A stretch of 64,000 nt of DNA from positions 2,632,879-2,696,878 of the forward strand of contig NC_067206.1 of assembly GCF_026262505.1 (NCBI RefSeq), read 5' to 3'. Each line of letters begins with the position of its first letter. Positions within the stretch are counted from its first letter, which is position 1. The notes under the pieces were generated by a model. The model did not search any database and was not told the origin of the DNA. It saw only the letters and a list, made by a program, of their open reading frames with translations. The translations under genes and the position numbers were made by a program. Origin of the DNA: Trichomonas vaginalis G3 (Eukaryota; Parabasalia; Trichomonadida; Trichomonadidae). Below, in pieces: positions 10,438 to 22,618 of the stretch.

Positions 10438-12442
10438 ATCAAGCACTGATAGTTATTGTAACAAATATTTCGAATTATTTAGATTATTATCCTCCAAATA
10501 CAAAAATTCTCAGCAAAGGGATGAAATTGAGTCAATTTAATGGAGCAAAACGAAGTGAGGTGAAATTCACCACTTTGACACCTCGTATTTTTCAGATATA
10601 TCGATTAATATTGAGTTTTATTGGGATGGAAAACATACTGAAAAACCTGCAATATCAACACCTTTTTATATAATATTGAATAAATAAAAATTTGTTTTTA
10701 TTTTCCAAAAAGATATATGATACATTTTTATTATACAGGTTAAAAACTGTCTAGCTTTTGCTTTTAGTGCTCGACCAGAGGCATACATTGAAAATACAAT
10801 CCTCTCCATGGTTTTTGTGTAGGATCTGATCTTCTCAAAACGATGATATTGACTATTATTATATGAATTGAATGTATTTATGAATATTTCGAAATTTTAA
10901 TATAAATAATTTATTAAAAATAAAAATTGAACGTAAGTACAAAAAATATAATTTGAAAGCAAATTAAAAATTAACGATACGATAATTTGGAACTTTTACC
11001 TTTTGCCAATAAATATAAAAATAAAATTTTGGGAATTGGAACTTAAGAGTAGAGAGACCTTTGTTGATATGTATGAGGCTATGTATTTATGTGTAGATCT
11101 GAGTAAGCTTGGTTATCATATAGCGGTTTCTGATGAAATTGAGAACCTCGGAGACCCAAGACCTTTGTTGATATGTATGAGGCTATGTATTTGTGCGTAG
11201 TCATTAAACCCATTCTTGCAAATTAGAATATTATTTTATTTGTTATATTGAGCTTTCTTCCTGATAATTTGCATATCTTCAAAATCATTAAAGTAAGTAA
11301 AATCAGTTGTTTTTTCGGTGATTAATCTTAATTCTTCGCATTATATTTCTTTTTTTTGAAAAATCTTACTGTTTGGGGAAATTCTCTTTGCGAAATCTGT
11401 TGGCCTGAGGATTATCTGGTTGAATAAAAATATGTTCAATTCCCCTTTCGCATAATAATTAATGAAATTGTGTTTTATTTTCGAGAGTGTGCAAAACGTT
11501 CCCACTTCTTGAGAGGTACGTTTTGCAAATTTTTTTCTTTCATACATAGAAGATTTTTGGAAGATGATTGATCTCTACATGATATTATATCATATTTCTA
11601 CATTGAGTCCTTAACAATATTAAATTGCAGGGTTTTCAAATCAAAAAACTAACTTTCGCTCTTTCAGGTCAAATCAGCAAGGCTCTTCTATATAGGTGTT
11701 GGATATATTATCAAACTGAAATGAAACTTTCCAGAGATGTCCATAAAATTATTTTGCAAAACATCCCTCTCAAAAAGTGGGAACGTTTTTGCAATTTTTC
11801 TTTATTTTTTGTACCATTATCGGTCCATAGAGCGAAATGGGGACCAGGTATTGTGCTTAATGCACGTTTGAGTACATTTGTTGTATACTCTGCAGTTTTC
11901 TGAGAAAAAGATTATGAGTGATCTCGTTTTTTCTTAAAGTCATTTTTTTCTTATCAAAAAAAATTAAAATTACGTAAAACTATGACAAAATTACGTAATT
12001 CACAATTTTAATGCTGAAAAATAGGAATATAAGCTTATAATACTACAGGTAGATTGAGCATCGATGCGCGCTAATGCCAACATGATTAATTTGAGTCGGT
12101 TTTATATATTATTGGAAATTAATCACAAATTGTCCATGAATATAAGTTATATTCTTCGATATTATGAGTTAATGAAGGCTACAATATTTGTAATCATGAT
12201 TGGCTAGTTAAAATCTATTAGAATAAAAGAAATTGTAATTTAATAATATTGAATTGACATTTTAAATAATTTGAGGTCTAATCCATTATGAGTATGGTTA
12301 TTACAGGTCACTTATTATTATTCTTTGATATACAAAGAGTTAAAACGATTTGGTAATGAGATATTGTAGAAAATAAAAATAACTGTAATCTATTGAAACT
12401 GATAAAAAAAATTAAATCCATTTATTTTTTATTCATATGTTA
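10438..12442. other. AT-rich interval without a recognisable gene, copy B
   Basis: Same content as 1531-3535, including the 42-bp repeat pair and the inverted repeat pair. Confidence 0.6.
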
Positions 12443-12754
12443 TTATTGATGAGAATTAGATTCATTTAAAATTGAATACATATTTTTGAGAGAGTCAAAA
12501 ATTTCAGGATCGATTTCATCTTCGCATTCATCCAAATATATTCTAAGCTCGGAATTTTCAAATGCATTCAAAATATTGGCAAAGTTTTCTTTACAAGAAG
12601 AGTTAAATAAAATTTCTTGTAAACAATTAATAATAAATTTTGGGTTAAATTCAACAAAATCCGAAAGAATTTCAAACACCTTTTCAAATTTGTCATTAAA
12701 TATCGAAAGGGATATTGAATCTTTTATGATAATAGCGATGAGGATATTTATCAA
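12443..12754 (-). CDS. Small unknown protein or gene fragment (103 aa), copy B
   Basis: Identical to the product of 3536-3847. The fact that the frame is intact in both copies carries no weight, since the whole region is identical. Confidence 0.35.
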   Translation of the reverse strand: MINILIAIIIKDSISLSIFNDKFEKVFEILSDFVEFNPKFIINCLQEILFNSSCKENFANILNAFENSELRIYLDECEDEIDPEIFDSLKNMYSILNESNSHQ

Positions 12755-12897
12755 AATTTCCTTATTTTTGAAGAGTGCGGGATAAATTTGTCAAGTGTCA
12801 CTTTTCAATAACCTTAAATTACGCTGTTCTAATTTTTTAAAAAATAACCTTAAATTATATTTGAAGAAATTATGTCTATGATATATGTTTTATTCTA

Positions 12898-13171
12898 GAA
12901 TCTTGGAGTTTTCATGCACTACACAAGAGCTCCAAGGTTCCAAGAGTGAATGCTCAATAGCAATTATAGAGATGTACCTTTTCAAAATGACTTTTACTGA
13001 TTAAATTTAATCAATAGAAGACATTTTGAAAAGGTACCTCTACAATTAGATATACAAGAGATTCAAAGCTTCATTTCAGATAGATTTGAAACTTTGAAAC
13101 TCTTGGTAGATTTTGAGTGAATGCTGACAATCATCTTTGAGAAGGTTTTCTTAAAGAAAACCTTCTCAAAG
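12898..13171. repeat. Cluster of four hairpins, copy B
   Basis: Exact counterpart of 3991-4264 at the 8907-bp offset. Confidence 0.75.
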
Positions 13172-13177
13172 AGGTTT

Positions 13178-13549
13178 CTCAGGAGCCCTGAGGCTCCCTT
13201 TCGTAATGATTGGGAGCCTTGGGGCTCCTGAGACGAAGAATGGCTTCGCCGAATCTTTGATCAGCAGAGGCCAAATGAAAAGGCCTCTACTGATGGATTC
13301 TCAGGAGCCCTGAGGCTCCCTTTCGTAATGATTGGGAGCCTTGGGGCTCCTGAGACGAAGAATGGCTTCGCCGAATCTTTGATCAGCAGAGGCCAAATGA
13401 AAAGGCCTCTGCTGATGGATTCTCAGGAGCCCTGAGGCTCCCTTTCGTAATGATTGGGAGCCTTGGGGCTCCTGAGACGAAGAATGGCTTCGCCGAATCT
13501 TTGATCAGCNNNNNNNNNNNNNNNNNNNNNNNNNCCAGCAGAGTATCGC
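13178..13549. repeat. 122-bp GC-rich hairpin minisatellite, copy B
   Basis: Three units are readable before a 25-N gap (13510-13534), after which the last bases of the array resume. Copy A has at least four full units, so the arrays differ in length or the gap hides the rest. Confidence 0.85.
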
Positions 13550-13670
13550 TCCGCTCCATTAATTTTTTTTAAAAAAAGTGCCGTGTGGCAAATTTGTCCT
13601 GTTCCCATTTTTGAATACTATTGAATCATAATTTTCAATGATTATATTTGAAATATCAATTAATTCATTG

Positions 13671-13787
13671 AAAAAAAAAAAAAGAAAAAAAAAGGGTAGT
13701 GGGGCCTCCAGGCGCGTTGCGCCCTCTAGCCCTGAAGTTTTTTTTTTTCTTGGGATGGGCCTCCAGGCACTTCGTGCCCTCTAGCCC
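13671..13787. repeat. Left terminus of copy 1: A tract and two stem-loops
   Basis: An interrupted A run is followed by ggtagtgggg and a stem-loop at 13702-13732 with inner stem GGCGC/GCGCC. A second version lies at 13757-13787 with inner stem GGCAC/GTGCC. Copies 2 and 3 have one such stem-loop per end. Confidence 0.85.
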
Positions 13788-14061
13788 ATAAAAAATTTTT
13801 GAGAGTCGTCGCCGTTGACTTTTTTTGTAGAGCACTCAAAATAGTATAACTTTGTCCGGACAAGTAAGGGTCTATCGTCGCTACAGGAAAAGTTACGGGC
13901 GTTCCAAGGAAGTATACTTTGAGAAGACTTTCCCCCTTATAGAATGAGATAGGATGGTTATTTTACAAAACTGACAACACTTTGACCGAGTAGTTTTTTT
14001 GTGCTGAACAAAAAGTGTCATATAAACATCTGTCAAAAACCGCTTTTTAACTTCACTTAAA
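13788..14061 (+). promoter_or_regulatory. Leader region upstream of the first gene of copy 1
   Basis: There is no gene. The stretch is closely repeated at 54328-54587 in copy 3 but is replaced in copy 2 by the terminal inverted repeat. It ends with aacttcacttaaa immediately before the ATG. The tcactt resembles the trichomonad initiator (TCA-pyrimidine-W-W), which is known to sit just upstream of start codons. Promoter function is an inference. Confidence 0.45.
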
Positions 14062-17000
14062 ATGCCACGTAAGCTACGTAAGAATATACGTAAGAGGAAG
14101 AGAGCATTGAAACATCCAATAGTAAAACTGACACCACAACAACAGTTGCAACAACAAATGCTGAATGACCCCACTATGTTGCAACAAATGTCAAGCAACC
14201 CTATGCTCTTAAACCGAGTTTTTGGTGCACAGAGTGGAGGTTTAAGAGCGGCACTTTTAGCGAAAATGGCAGGCTATGGTGGAGCTGCAGACGGAACAGC
14301 CTATAACCCTCAAAGTCAAATGAATTTGAGTTCACTCAAAAATCAAATATCAGATGTCAAAAAGTCAAAACAAACATACAGAAGCAAATAAGTGAAAACG
14401 AAAAGAAACTAGAATATGACAGACACACAAAGAAACTCAATGAGTTAAACGTAGAGAAAAAGAAGAAAGAAGAACAACTGAAAGAACTAAGTACAGAGGA
14501 ATATGCGAAAAAAGTGTCAGAAAAAGCAGCAGAAGTAGCAAAAATGGAACAAGATGTTATAAATTTGAAAAAACATACTACTCAATATAAAGTACTGAAA
14601 GATGAAAGAATAAAACAAAAAGCCCTGAAGACATATATGGATAGCGATGAGTATAAAAAAGAAGTTGAAGCAAATGTAAAGGCAGAAAAACTTTTACAGT
14701 TGCAAAACCAAAACGTACAGTATGAAAACTTAGCACAAGAAAGTAAAAATAACGACGCAGCCATGCAAAAGGCAATGAAAAGCGCAGAATATATAAAAGC
14801 TAACAATGACTGGTTAGATGCCCAAGCCAACGCTAAAGCAGCCCAGCTTATAGGGTCAATAAGGACAAAAATACAAGCGGATGAAGACAGTTCAAATGAA
14901 GCTTTAACAAATGCTGACTTTAAGAACGCCTTCGAAGCTCTTCATAGTAAGGTGAAACAAGTGAACGACTTCTCATCTGGAAAGAAACTGAAGTCTGAAG
15001 GTTTCGACAAAGAGTTAAAAGAAGTAGCACAAAATATAACGAAAATAACAGATGCAGCAACGAGACAGGCAGTTCAAAGTGCCTATGACGCCGTTAGAGC
15101 AACTGTTGTGGAAAGTCAAGAAAAAGAGTTACAACAGACCAAAACAGACCTAGTAAATGCTTTCTTAAAAACGAAAAGTCAGGTAGGACACTATGCTGCA
15201 GATGGAACATATGTGCCAGCTGGTGGAACTTATATACCACCAAACCCTCCAAGAGAAGCACCTGCACCAGGACTACCTAAAACATTTACATCGTCACATG
15301 GACACAGACACAGGCATGCACCACAACAACAACCAAAACCAACAGTTCAAAACACTGCACCACAACAACCACAAACAGAGCAAGGACATAAAAGAAGTAG
15401 AGAACAAGGAAACCAAGATTTCTTAAAAATGCTTAAAGAAGACTATGGTTACCCAGATACTCTTGACTTTAGTGACAGATATAAAGAAGCTATTAGAAAG
15501 TTCAAGGAAGGAAATACTGACCCGAACCTATTTAGCTTTATGGCTCAGCACCAAATGGGATATAATTTCAAACCTGGAAAATACAAGCTCGCTAAGGGAT
15601 ATGATTTAATAGCATATCATCCAAATGACATGACTGAATTTACTCCGAGATATTTGGTGTCAGAGCTAAATGACAATACAACTCTCTTCATGAAACGCGT
15701 AAAAAATAGAGACGGAACGAAAGAAGAAAGGTTTATGAGTCCGGATGACTTAGATAGGGAACTTGTTAAAAACGGTCTCGGAATATATGAAATGCCAGCA
15801 GATGAGTACAAGAAACTCCACAGGAAGAAGTTCAGATACAACCAGCCATGGAAGAAATAGTTCAGCAACAACAGCTAGAAGAGCCTGAAGGAAACGAACA
15901 AGTCCCTCCTTTGGAAACTAACTTCACAGAACTAGATGAAGATTTGGAACAGCCGAAAAATCTTGACCCTCAACAAGAGTATGAGGTGAATATGGAATCT
16001 TTCCAAGAGTCTAAGAAAAATTCGGCTGACATGGTAGAAGAATATCGAAAAATGTTTGCCGACATACAAAAGACTCCAACATCAGATGAAAATATTCAGC
16101 ATAGAATGGAAGAACTGAAAGAAAATTACACAAATACAACAACCCTTTTTACTTACGAGCATATAACGTTCAATCTTTGGATGAACTCGGTGAAAATAAA
16201 AGGTTAAATTTCAACAAAACATATAAAATGAAACATTGTTTAAAGTTCATTCAGAACCTAGCCAATATGGAAACAAACCTACTTTTGTTTCTGCAGACTA
16301 TGGAACTACAATGAGATGGGGTCATAAAGCTAACCCGGATAGGTGGTTCATAAACTTACAACCACAATTCCAAGATGTTGTAGACGCAATGGAAATGATA
16401 ATGAACCAGATTTAGCTGGTATTTTCAGCGCGGCTTTAATGCCATTGAAAGATATGAAAGATGCAGATATTTGAACCAGTATGAAATGAACATGGCTGAT
16501 GGAAATATAACACCTGACGTTCTAGAACATTTATCTCAAAGAACTACACAGAACCATAAAGATGGTATATTTGGTGAAGAGTTTAGAAAGAAAGTTAGGG
16601 ATAGAGAAGGAAGAGAACCTATTGTACATGACCTTGCAAACGAAAGTTTACAATGTCATAAAAACTTACTTTGCAGACAATGAACCGAGAAGGATGAATA
16701 TTTAAGAAAACTCAAATGGACAGTACCAAATGAAATGTTAGTATTGAAAAACATGTTCCTTGACAAAATAAAACCAACTACAGAAATAAATGACGCAAGA
16801 CTGAAACGTTGGGTAAAAGCTTTCCCATTCACAAAAGATATTGTTGGTAACATGGAAAGAAAACCAGAATGGCTACAAAAACATATATTTGGAAACGAGC
16901 TTATTCCATATGGACAAGCTCTGTTTGAAGAGCTTGAACCGGAAACTCAGGAAAGAGTCATGCAAACAATACGCGAAGACTCAAATACAAACTATGACAA

Positions 17001-17286
17001 AATCTTTCTAGGATATAGGTTACCTGAGATGGGCGACCAGAGCCCAAAGGCAAAAAGGACATGGGAAATTTACAACATACTAGGTGAACATGAGGCAAAG
17101 ATGCAACAACTTGAAGCAGAGGGCAAGTTACCAAAAGCGACACCAAAGAAGAAGAGAAGAGTAGAACAAAGTGAAAGTAGTGAAGAACAAAGTGAAAGTA
17201 GTGGCAATGAAGGAAAAAGAAGAGTTAAAAACTCAGTCAGGAAGAAAGTAAAGCTTGGTCCACGTGGGTTCTATTATGACACATAA
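14062..17286 (+). pseudogene. Large internal structural protein region, copy 1 (broken)
   Basis: The region starts with a very basic segment (MPRKLRKNIRKRKRALKH), then a Gln-rich stretch, long charged coiled-coil segments, a Pro/Gln-rich hinge and a basic C-terminus ending GPRGFYYD. Its position directly before the capsid gene, with basic ends and a coiled middle, fits an internal or core/scaffold-type virion protein. Small Gly-Gly sites such as KMAGYGGA recall sites cut by maturation proteases in adenovirus-like viruses, though no protease was recognised. A Ser/Glu-rich segment at about 17128-17208 is found only in this copy. Broken, with several breaks. The function is an inference from position and composition. 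Confidence 0.55.
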
Positions 17287-17318
17287 ATCCAACTATTCTA
17301 TATTTTTACCCATATGAA

Positions 17319-18928
17319 ATGTACGCGCCTCAGAATATAACGCCAACAGTTTTGGATGCCATGAATGGAAATGTTTCCGAATGGTATAACGAATGCGACA
17401 ATGCCATTAGAAGGTCAGAAATAGTTCCTGGAACTTACGAATATACAACTGCTGTTTCTTACGGAAACGTAGGTGAGTTTGGAGAAGGTTCTTCAACAAC
17501 AGTAGATATTGCTTGCGACAGGTTTCATATAATTTCTATTGACAACTCATTCTTATACGTGGAACAAGACATTGAAATAAAACCTTCTGCTGACTTGAGA
17601 GGTAAGAAAGGTTGCAATGGTATTTTCTATGTCGGATACCAATATGCTCCAGAAGTTTTTATGGGATATAAGATATATTCTAACTCTGACTTAGTTCAAA
17701 CAGTAACATGGGCAAACTATGAATGGTTCGCTTTGAGAAACTCAGTACAACCACAAGCTAGAGAACAAACAGACCAGTATGCAACTATTGAGAAAATAGA
17801 AGACTTGACCCTAACGTTCCAGGAGTTTATGTTAACCTTTCTGGTTCAGATGGAAATGCTGTCACTAAAGTAAAACTGAAACTTAGAGTTCCTTTGTCAT
17901 CTTTCCTCATCTTCAGGTTTTTAAGATACTTGCCAAACTGGGCAGGAAAAATTTCTATTGAACTTACTCCAAGCAAAAATAACTTAGTCATTGCACCAAC
18001 ACAAGACCCATTCACTCTTACAGACGTAAAGGGAGCAAATCAAACGTCATTCGCCGAATTTTGCAAAGACAAAGTTGACTTAGACTTTGGTTTCTCAAAC
18101 CTCAACACTGAAGTAAAGTATTATTTCAATGCTGCTGGAACTGCTTGGGACCCAGTTAGGTTTACATGCGAACAGTTTGAATGCAAGAGAATAGAAAGCA
18201 GACTTGCAGTCTATATGTTGGACCCAGATATTTCAAATGCTTTAGCTGCCAAATATATTGCAGTTCCACTTATGTTCCCTATACACCAAATATCTGTCAA
18301 AGACTTTGCAGGTGAAGTTGGAAACCAAAATCCAGGAACCGCAGGTGCAAGAACAGATATTGCTTTAACAACTGCAATGAAACACGCAGATACTATGTTT
18401 GTACTGTTCAGACGAACTATAAATGACTATTCTTGTTTCTACAACCCTGGTATTAAATATCATATAAACATAGATGGCAAATATTATCCAAGAGAAGAAT
18501 ATTCTACAGTTGAGGAATATGAGGTCATACAACTTGACATTAGATGCTATGAACTTTAACAACAACTTCACAACAACCATTAACCCTGAAATGCAAGTTC
18601 TATTATGCCATATGTGAAAGTATGGACCCATACAGGAAGTCAAAAAACTCAATATACAAATGGAGACCGTTCAAACTTTTGGCTTGGCATTCCATTTGCT
18701 GACTCAGAAGACTTTATGGGTGGTATTTCAACTGTTGGTACAGTTCAAATACAATATACTGGTGACAGAGACGGTCCAGATGAATTGAAAGCAAAGAAGT
18801 TTACAAAACCAATAGCACTTTTCACGGAAGATGCTCTTTTGAAGATTCGTTCGATGAAACCTGCTGGGGCTCCTCAGATTGGCATAACGAAAGCTTCCAT
18901 CGAGCAGATTTTGGCAGCAGGTCAGTAG
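17319..18928 (+). pseudogene. Major capsid protein candidate, copy 1 (broken)
   Basis: A product of about 530 residues would match the usual size of a double jelly-roll major capsid protein. Segments such as LPNWAGKISIELTPSKN and NFWLGIPFADSEDF are beta-rich with the alternating pattern expected of jelly-roll strands. The gene lies in the usual Polinton/virophage position after an internal protein gene and is the best conserved gene in all three copies. Trimeric capsomer formation is family knowledge, not seen here. Broken, with a few breaks. Fold prediction on the open part in copy 2 would settle it. Confidence 0.6.
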
Positions 18929-19256
18929 TTGTTCTTGAACTGACTTCTCTCCGTCAAATATTGACAGTACGCCAGTTTTGACATAATATTGTATTATAAA
19001 CTTACCTTAGAAATATCTGTAAGTTTTTGAAGTTATATTTTTGTCTGCTTCAAGAACTTTCACCATTCGTTCGTTATACCAACTTTCTTTGCTTTATGAA
19101 ATATTTTGTTCAGCAAAGACTGCTATTCTATAACATTTTCCATTGTTTGTGTAAAGAACTATTCTGTCAATGTATTTGTATTGTTTGTGTGTAAACTTTG
19201 TTCTGCTTCAATTCGAAGAGATACTCAAATACGTCCATCTTTTTATTCTAAGTAAA
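18929..19256 (+). promoter_or_regulatory. Intergenic region after the capsid gene, copy 1
   Basis: There is no gene. The region is conserved in copies 2 (27437-27765) and 3 (59486-59820), including tgacttctctccgtcaa after the capsid stop and ttctaagtaaa before the next ATG. Conservation suggests terminator and promoter function. No terminator class was identified. Confidence 0.4.
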
Positions 19257-19793
19257 ATGTCATTTCCGAAAAATAGAAGCGTAAGTGTTTCAAAAGGTTT
19301 AATGGCGGTGGCAGATGTGAAGTTAAATTCACTAACTCAAACAAACAGTCAAAGTGTTATTGTCAATGTCAAAGAAAGAGATGTTGAAGTGGGGAAACCA
19401 TACGAAGACGAAGATGGTATAACAATTGTTCCTGTAAAAGAACAACCAACATACCCTGAAGTTAGCAGAGACTTAAGTTCTGTTGCAGATATTCGAAACG
19501 ACTACCAACAACTGAAAGACAAACTTCAAACTCAGGAGAAGATTTGTCAAGCTTTAGGTATAATGTTAAACTTGGTCGAACACAACCCTGTAAAAGTGAA
19601 CTCATATGTCATTGCACCTCATGAAGTTTTGAAAGAACTATTGAAACTTTTGACAGAGGCAGACGATATAAACATCAAAGAAATAGAACCCGACGTTAGT
19701 TGCTGTGGTGTTTCATATAATGTTATTGACAAGATATACGTTATGAAAGGAGGTGAAACGTTGAACTTAAATATAGTTTCCCAGACGTTATAA
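19257..19793 (+). pseudogene. Conserved element protein downstream of capsid, copy 1
   Basis: Not recognised. The N-terminus is Ser/Val-rich, a short coiled-coil-like segment (DIRNDYQQLKDKLQTQEK) lies near the middle, and a CCGVSY motif lies near the C-terminus. It is always found between the capsid and the next conserved gene in the three copies. A virion or capsid-associated role is possible from position only. This copy is close to whole. Confidence 0.5.
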
Positions 19794-19841
19794 AAATATT
19801 TGACGACACAAACATTTCATTAAAATTTATTTGCTAAGTAA

Positions 19842-20626
19842 ATGGCAGAAGACATAGTGGTTTATACTATTACGACTAAAAACCCTGAGTCATATAATTC
19901 TATAACAACAAACTTACAAAGTCCTCAAGGACGATATTGTAAACTAACTTTAAACACAATGACGACTAAAGCTTGTTTTGCTCTTTTGACACCAGAAGAT
20001 TTTATTGTTGTGAATGGTAAAAAATACTCCTTTGAAGATACTTACTCAGATATACCACCAACAGGTTTTGTTGACTTATTTAATACTTTAAGGACGAGTG
20101 TAACATGTGCTGCAACTAGAGCAGGTTTCATTATGTTTGGATGTCCGACTGAGTTTACTATAAACAATATGAGCTATAATACAAAACTTATATCTGGTTT
20201 TTACTAACAACAGTTTCCTATAACAGGAAAAGGTGTCATACAAGGAATGTCTATTCCATTGACTTTAAGTACACCTATTTATATATTGTTTCAAACTTAG
20301 GTTCAAAGTGCTATTCGAATGTCGACAGAAACTACTATGACCAAAGATACTTATGCGTATAAACAACACTTTCTCTGCTGGTTTGCCTATTGTTCATTCG
20401 AATGCAGAGTTTTCAGCTTTAGTAAACTCAAACACTTTAGCAAACATAAACTTAACCTTAGTTGACGCAAACTTTGTTCCTGTAAAACTTTTATGTCCTA
20501 TGTATTTGTCAATGACCCAAAAGTTTCGAATTGGAAGATGCAACTGGTGAAAGTATTGTATTACAAGAACAACTTCAACAACAAATAGCTCAAGAACAAC
20601 AAATGCAACAAATAGCTCAAGAATAA
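19842..20626 (+). pseudogene. Candidate minor capsid or penton-type protein, copy 1 (broken)
   Basis: The product is beta-rich (VVYTITTKNPESYNSITTN, then GRYCKLTLNTMTTKACFAL) and ends in a Gln/Glu-rich tail of QQQIAQEQ-type repeats whose length differs between copies. A beta-rich protein downstream of the capsid gene fits a single jelly-roll minor capsid protein, but no family motif was recognised. Broken, with a few breaks. Confidence 0.4.
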
Positions 20627-20655
20627 AAAAAATATTTTTTTTTATTTTTATAAAA

Positions 20656-21565
20656 ATGTACAGAATAGATGTTTCAGATTTTTATGACTTTTCAAGCATT
20701 CAGAAATATGTGTCCATTTCGAGACTATAACAAAGCAGTCGAGAATTTGAAACGTTTAGTCATTTATGTTGACTCTGCGCCCAGAATGTTATGTCATGAA
20801 AGAATGGGATGTTGTCTTTAACAAACCTAAAGCGACAATAGTTTCAGAACAAGAATGTAAACAGAAACTTAAGAAAATAAAAGTTGTACAAGTTGGCATG
20901 AAGATGTTAGATGCTTGGGATATCTTATTGTCAAAACTTGAAGATTTTTCAGTTCGTGGTATAAAGTTCTATACACCTTCTCCAAACTTCTATTCTATCT
21001 TCACTGGATATAAATACGAACAAGTAGAATGGAAAGAAAATGTTATAGAAGCTTGGTTAGACCATGTCAAAGAAATTATATGCAATGGAAACGAAAGAGT
21101 CTATGAGTATATCTTATGTTGGTTTGCAAACATCTTACAACATCCAAGTGCTAAAAATGAAACTGCTCTCATTATAATTGGAAAACAGGGAACAGGTAAG
21201 AACACTTTCTTTACAGATATCTTATGCAAACTGTTAGAGGGCTATTCGAACCCTAATATGACAAACTTAGAAAACATCTGTGGCAAGTTTAACTCCTCAA
21301 TAAGAATATGAAACTTATAGTTTGCAATGAACTTCAAAGTATAGATACAACAAAAGTTTTAAACTCAGATGCTTTGAAGAGTCTTATTAACAGACAAAGT
21401 TGGAGTTGTTGAAGAAAATATAAAACCAAAGAGTTTGTGAAAATGTTGCAAATTTCATTATGGTTTCAAACAATGCTGTTCCGATGAAGTTAGAAAGTTC
21501 TGACAGAAGATATGTAGTTGTCAGAACGTCAGATTCTCATATGCAAGATACAGAATATTTGCGTT
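20656..21565 (+). pseudogene. SF3 helicase region, copy 1 (incomplete, broken)
   Basis: The region matches the whole-looking gene at 29206-30444 and includes the Walker A motif GKQGTGKNT and the SNN sensor region. It ends where the element ends. Details are given under the copy 2 gene. Confidence 0.8.
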
Positions 21566-21596
21566 GTTGTTGTTGAGAGAGATTAAAAAATATAAA

Positions 21597-21734
21597 ACCA
21601 AAAAATAATTGTTATAATTTAAATGAAGAAGTAATTTAAAACGATTTTATTTATGATCAAATTTTATAATATTTTTTGGATCAAATCCATTTTAATAGAA
21701 TTTATATACTATTCATCTATTAGTAAACACTACC
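21597..21734 (+). mobile_element. 2.4-kb transposon copy 2, inner fragment left of the virus-like element
   Basis: The bases match the inner inverted repeat of the complete transposon (compare 7379-7471) and run up to the ctacc at which the virus-like element is inserted. The rest of this transposon copy to the left, including its transposase, is missing where copy 1 abuts it. Confidence 0.85.
21730..21734. other. Target site duplication ctacc, left
   Basis: The 5-bp ctacc immediately before the poly(A) end is repeated at 45691-45695 after the poly(T) end. The uninterrupted transposon at 7467-7471 has ctacc only once, so the window contains its own empty-site control. Confidence 0.9.
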
Positions 21735-21765
<31 letters not shown>

Positions 21766-22581
21766 TAGTGGGGCTTCCAGGCACTTCGTGCCTTCTAGCC
21801 CGAAGATGTTTAGTATAAATGAAGTTTTTATTTCGGAAAATTGTTAGTCTTCTTGGTCGAAAACATTATATAATGTTTCACTTTTCACAAATTATATATG
21901 TTTTCATGTTTTGTCAAGACTTCTTCGTAAATGTTTTGTCAAGACTTCTTCGTAAATGTTTTGTCAAGACTTCTTCTTCGTAAATGTTTTGTCAAGACTT
22001 CTTCGTAAAATCAGACAAAAAATATTTTAGGTGAAGAGGTGAGATTTCACCTGTTTTTTTCACCTCATTTCTCACCTCTTGAATTTTCATGAAATTTACA
22101 CCAAAAATATATTTTAGGTGAAGAGGTGAGATTTACCTTTTTTCACCTCATTTCTCACCTCTTGAATTTTCATGAAATTTACACCAAAAATATATTTTAG
22201 GTGAAGAGGTGAGATTCACCTGTTTTTTCACTAATTTTTCACCCTCTTGAATTTTCATGAAATTTACACCAAAAATATACTACTAGGGTCATTTACGAAG
22301 AAATCTCAACAAAGTCTTTACGAAGAAATCTCAACAAAACATAGACAAGAAAGTTCATGAGAAATTAGATGAAGAAGTCTTAACAAAGTCTTTACGAAGA
22401 AATTCATGAAAATTCAAGAGGTGAGAAATGAGGTGAAAAAAGAGGTGAAATCTCACCTCTTCACCTAAAATATATTTTTGGGTCATTTACGAAGAAGTCT
22501 TAACAAAGTCTTTACGAAGAAGTCTTGACAAAGTCTTTACGAAGAAGTCACAATAAAGTCTTTACGAAGAAGTCACAATAA
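21735..22581. repeat. Left terminal inverted repeat of copy 2
   Basis: It starts with 29 A, then ggtagtgggg and the stem-loop 21771-21801 (inner stem GGCAC/GTGCC). The rest is built from 24-25-bp repeats around gacttcttcgtaaa and from aggtgaagaggtgag hairpin units. It matches 44862-45690 in reverse complement. Confidence 0.9.
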
Positions 22582-22618
22582 ACATCTGTCAAAAACCGCT
22601 TTTTTAACTTCACTTAAA

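Larger units (their letters stand above)
8908..13606. repeat. Long direct repeat, copy B
   Basis: This is the partner of 1-4883. It carries the same pogo-like remnant, small minus-strand ORF, hairpin cluster and minisatellite. A run of 25 N (13510-13534) lies inside the minisatellite, so its true unit number here is unknown. After 13606 the sequence is unrelated to that after 4883. Confidence 0.85.
13671..21590 (+). mobile_element. Virus-like element copy 1 (Maverick/Polinton-like), truncated fossil
   Basis: It begins with an A-rich tract and the terminal stem-loop shared with copies 2 and 3. In order it carries the large internal protein, major capsid, two conserved proteins and the start of the SF3 helicase. 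It stops inside the helicase region and is joined to a fragment of the 2.4-kb transposon near 21597, so its right two thirds are absent. Similarity to copy 2 is very high throughout, which implies a recent common source. It is broken, with roughly ten breaks. Confidence 0.85.

Noticed and set aside
13423-13608. ORF running across the 25-N gap
   Set aside because: Its middle is undetermined sequence and the rest is minisatellite; not a gene.
21735-21763. Poly(A) tail of a LINE or retroposed gene
   Set aside because: The other end of the element has the complementary poly(T) as part of a terminal inverted repeat, and no reverse transcriptase is present.
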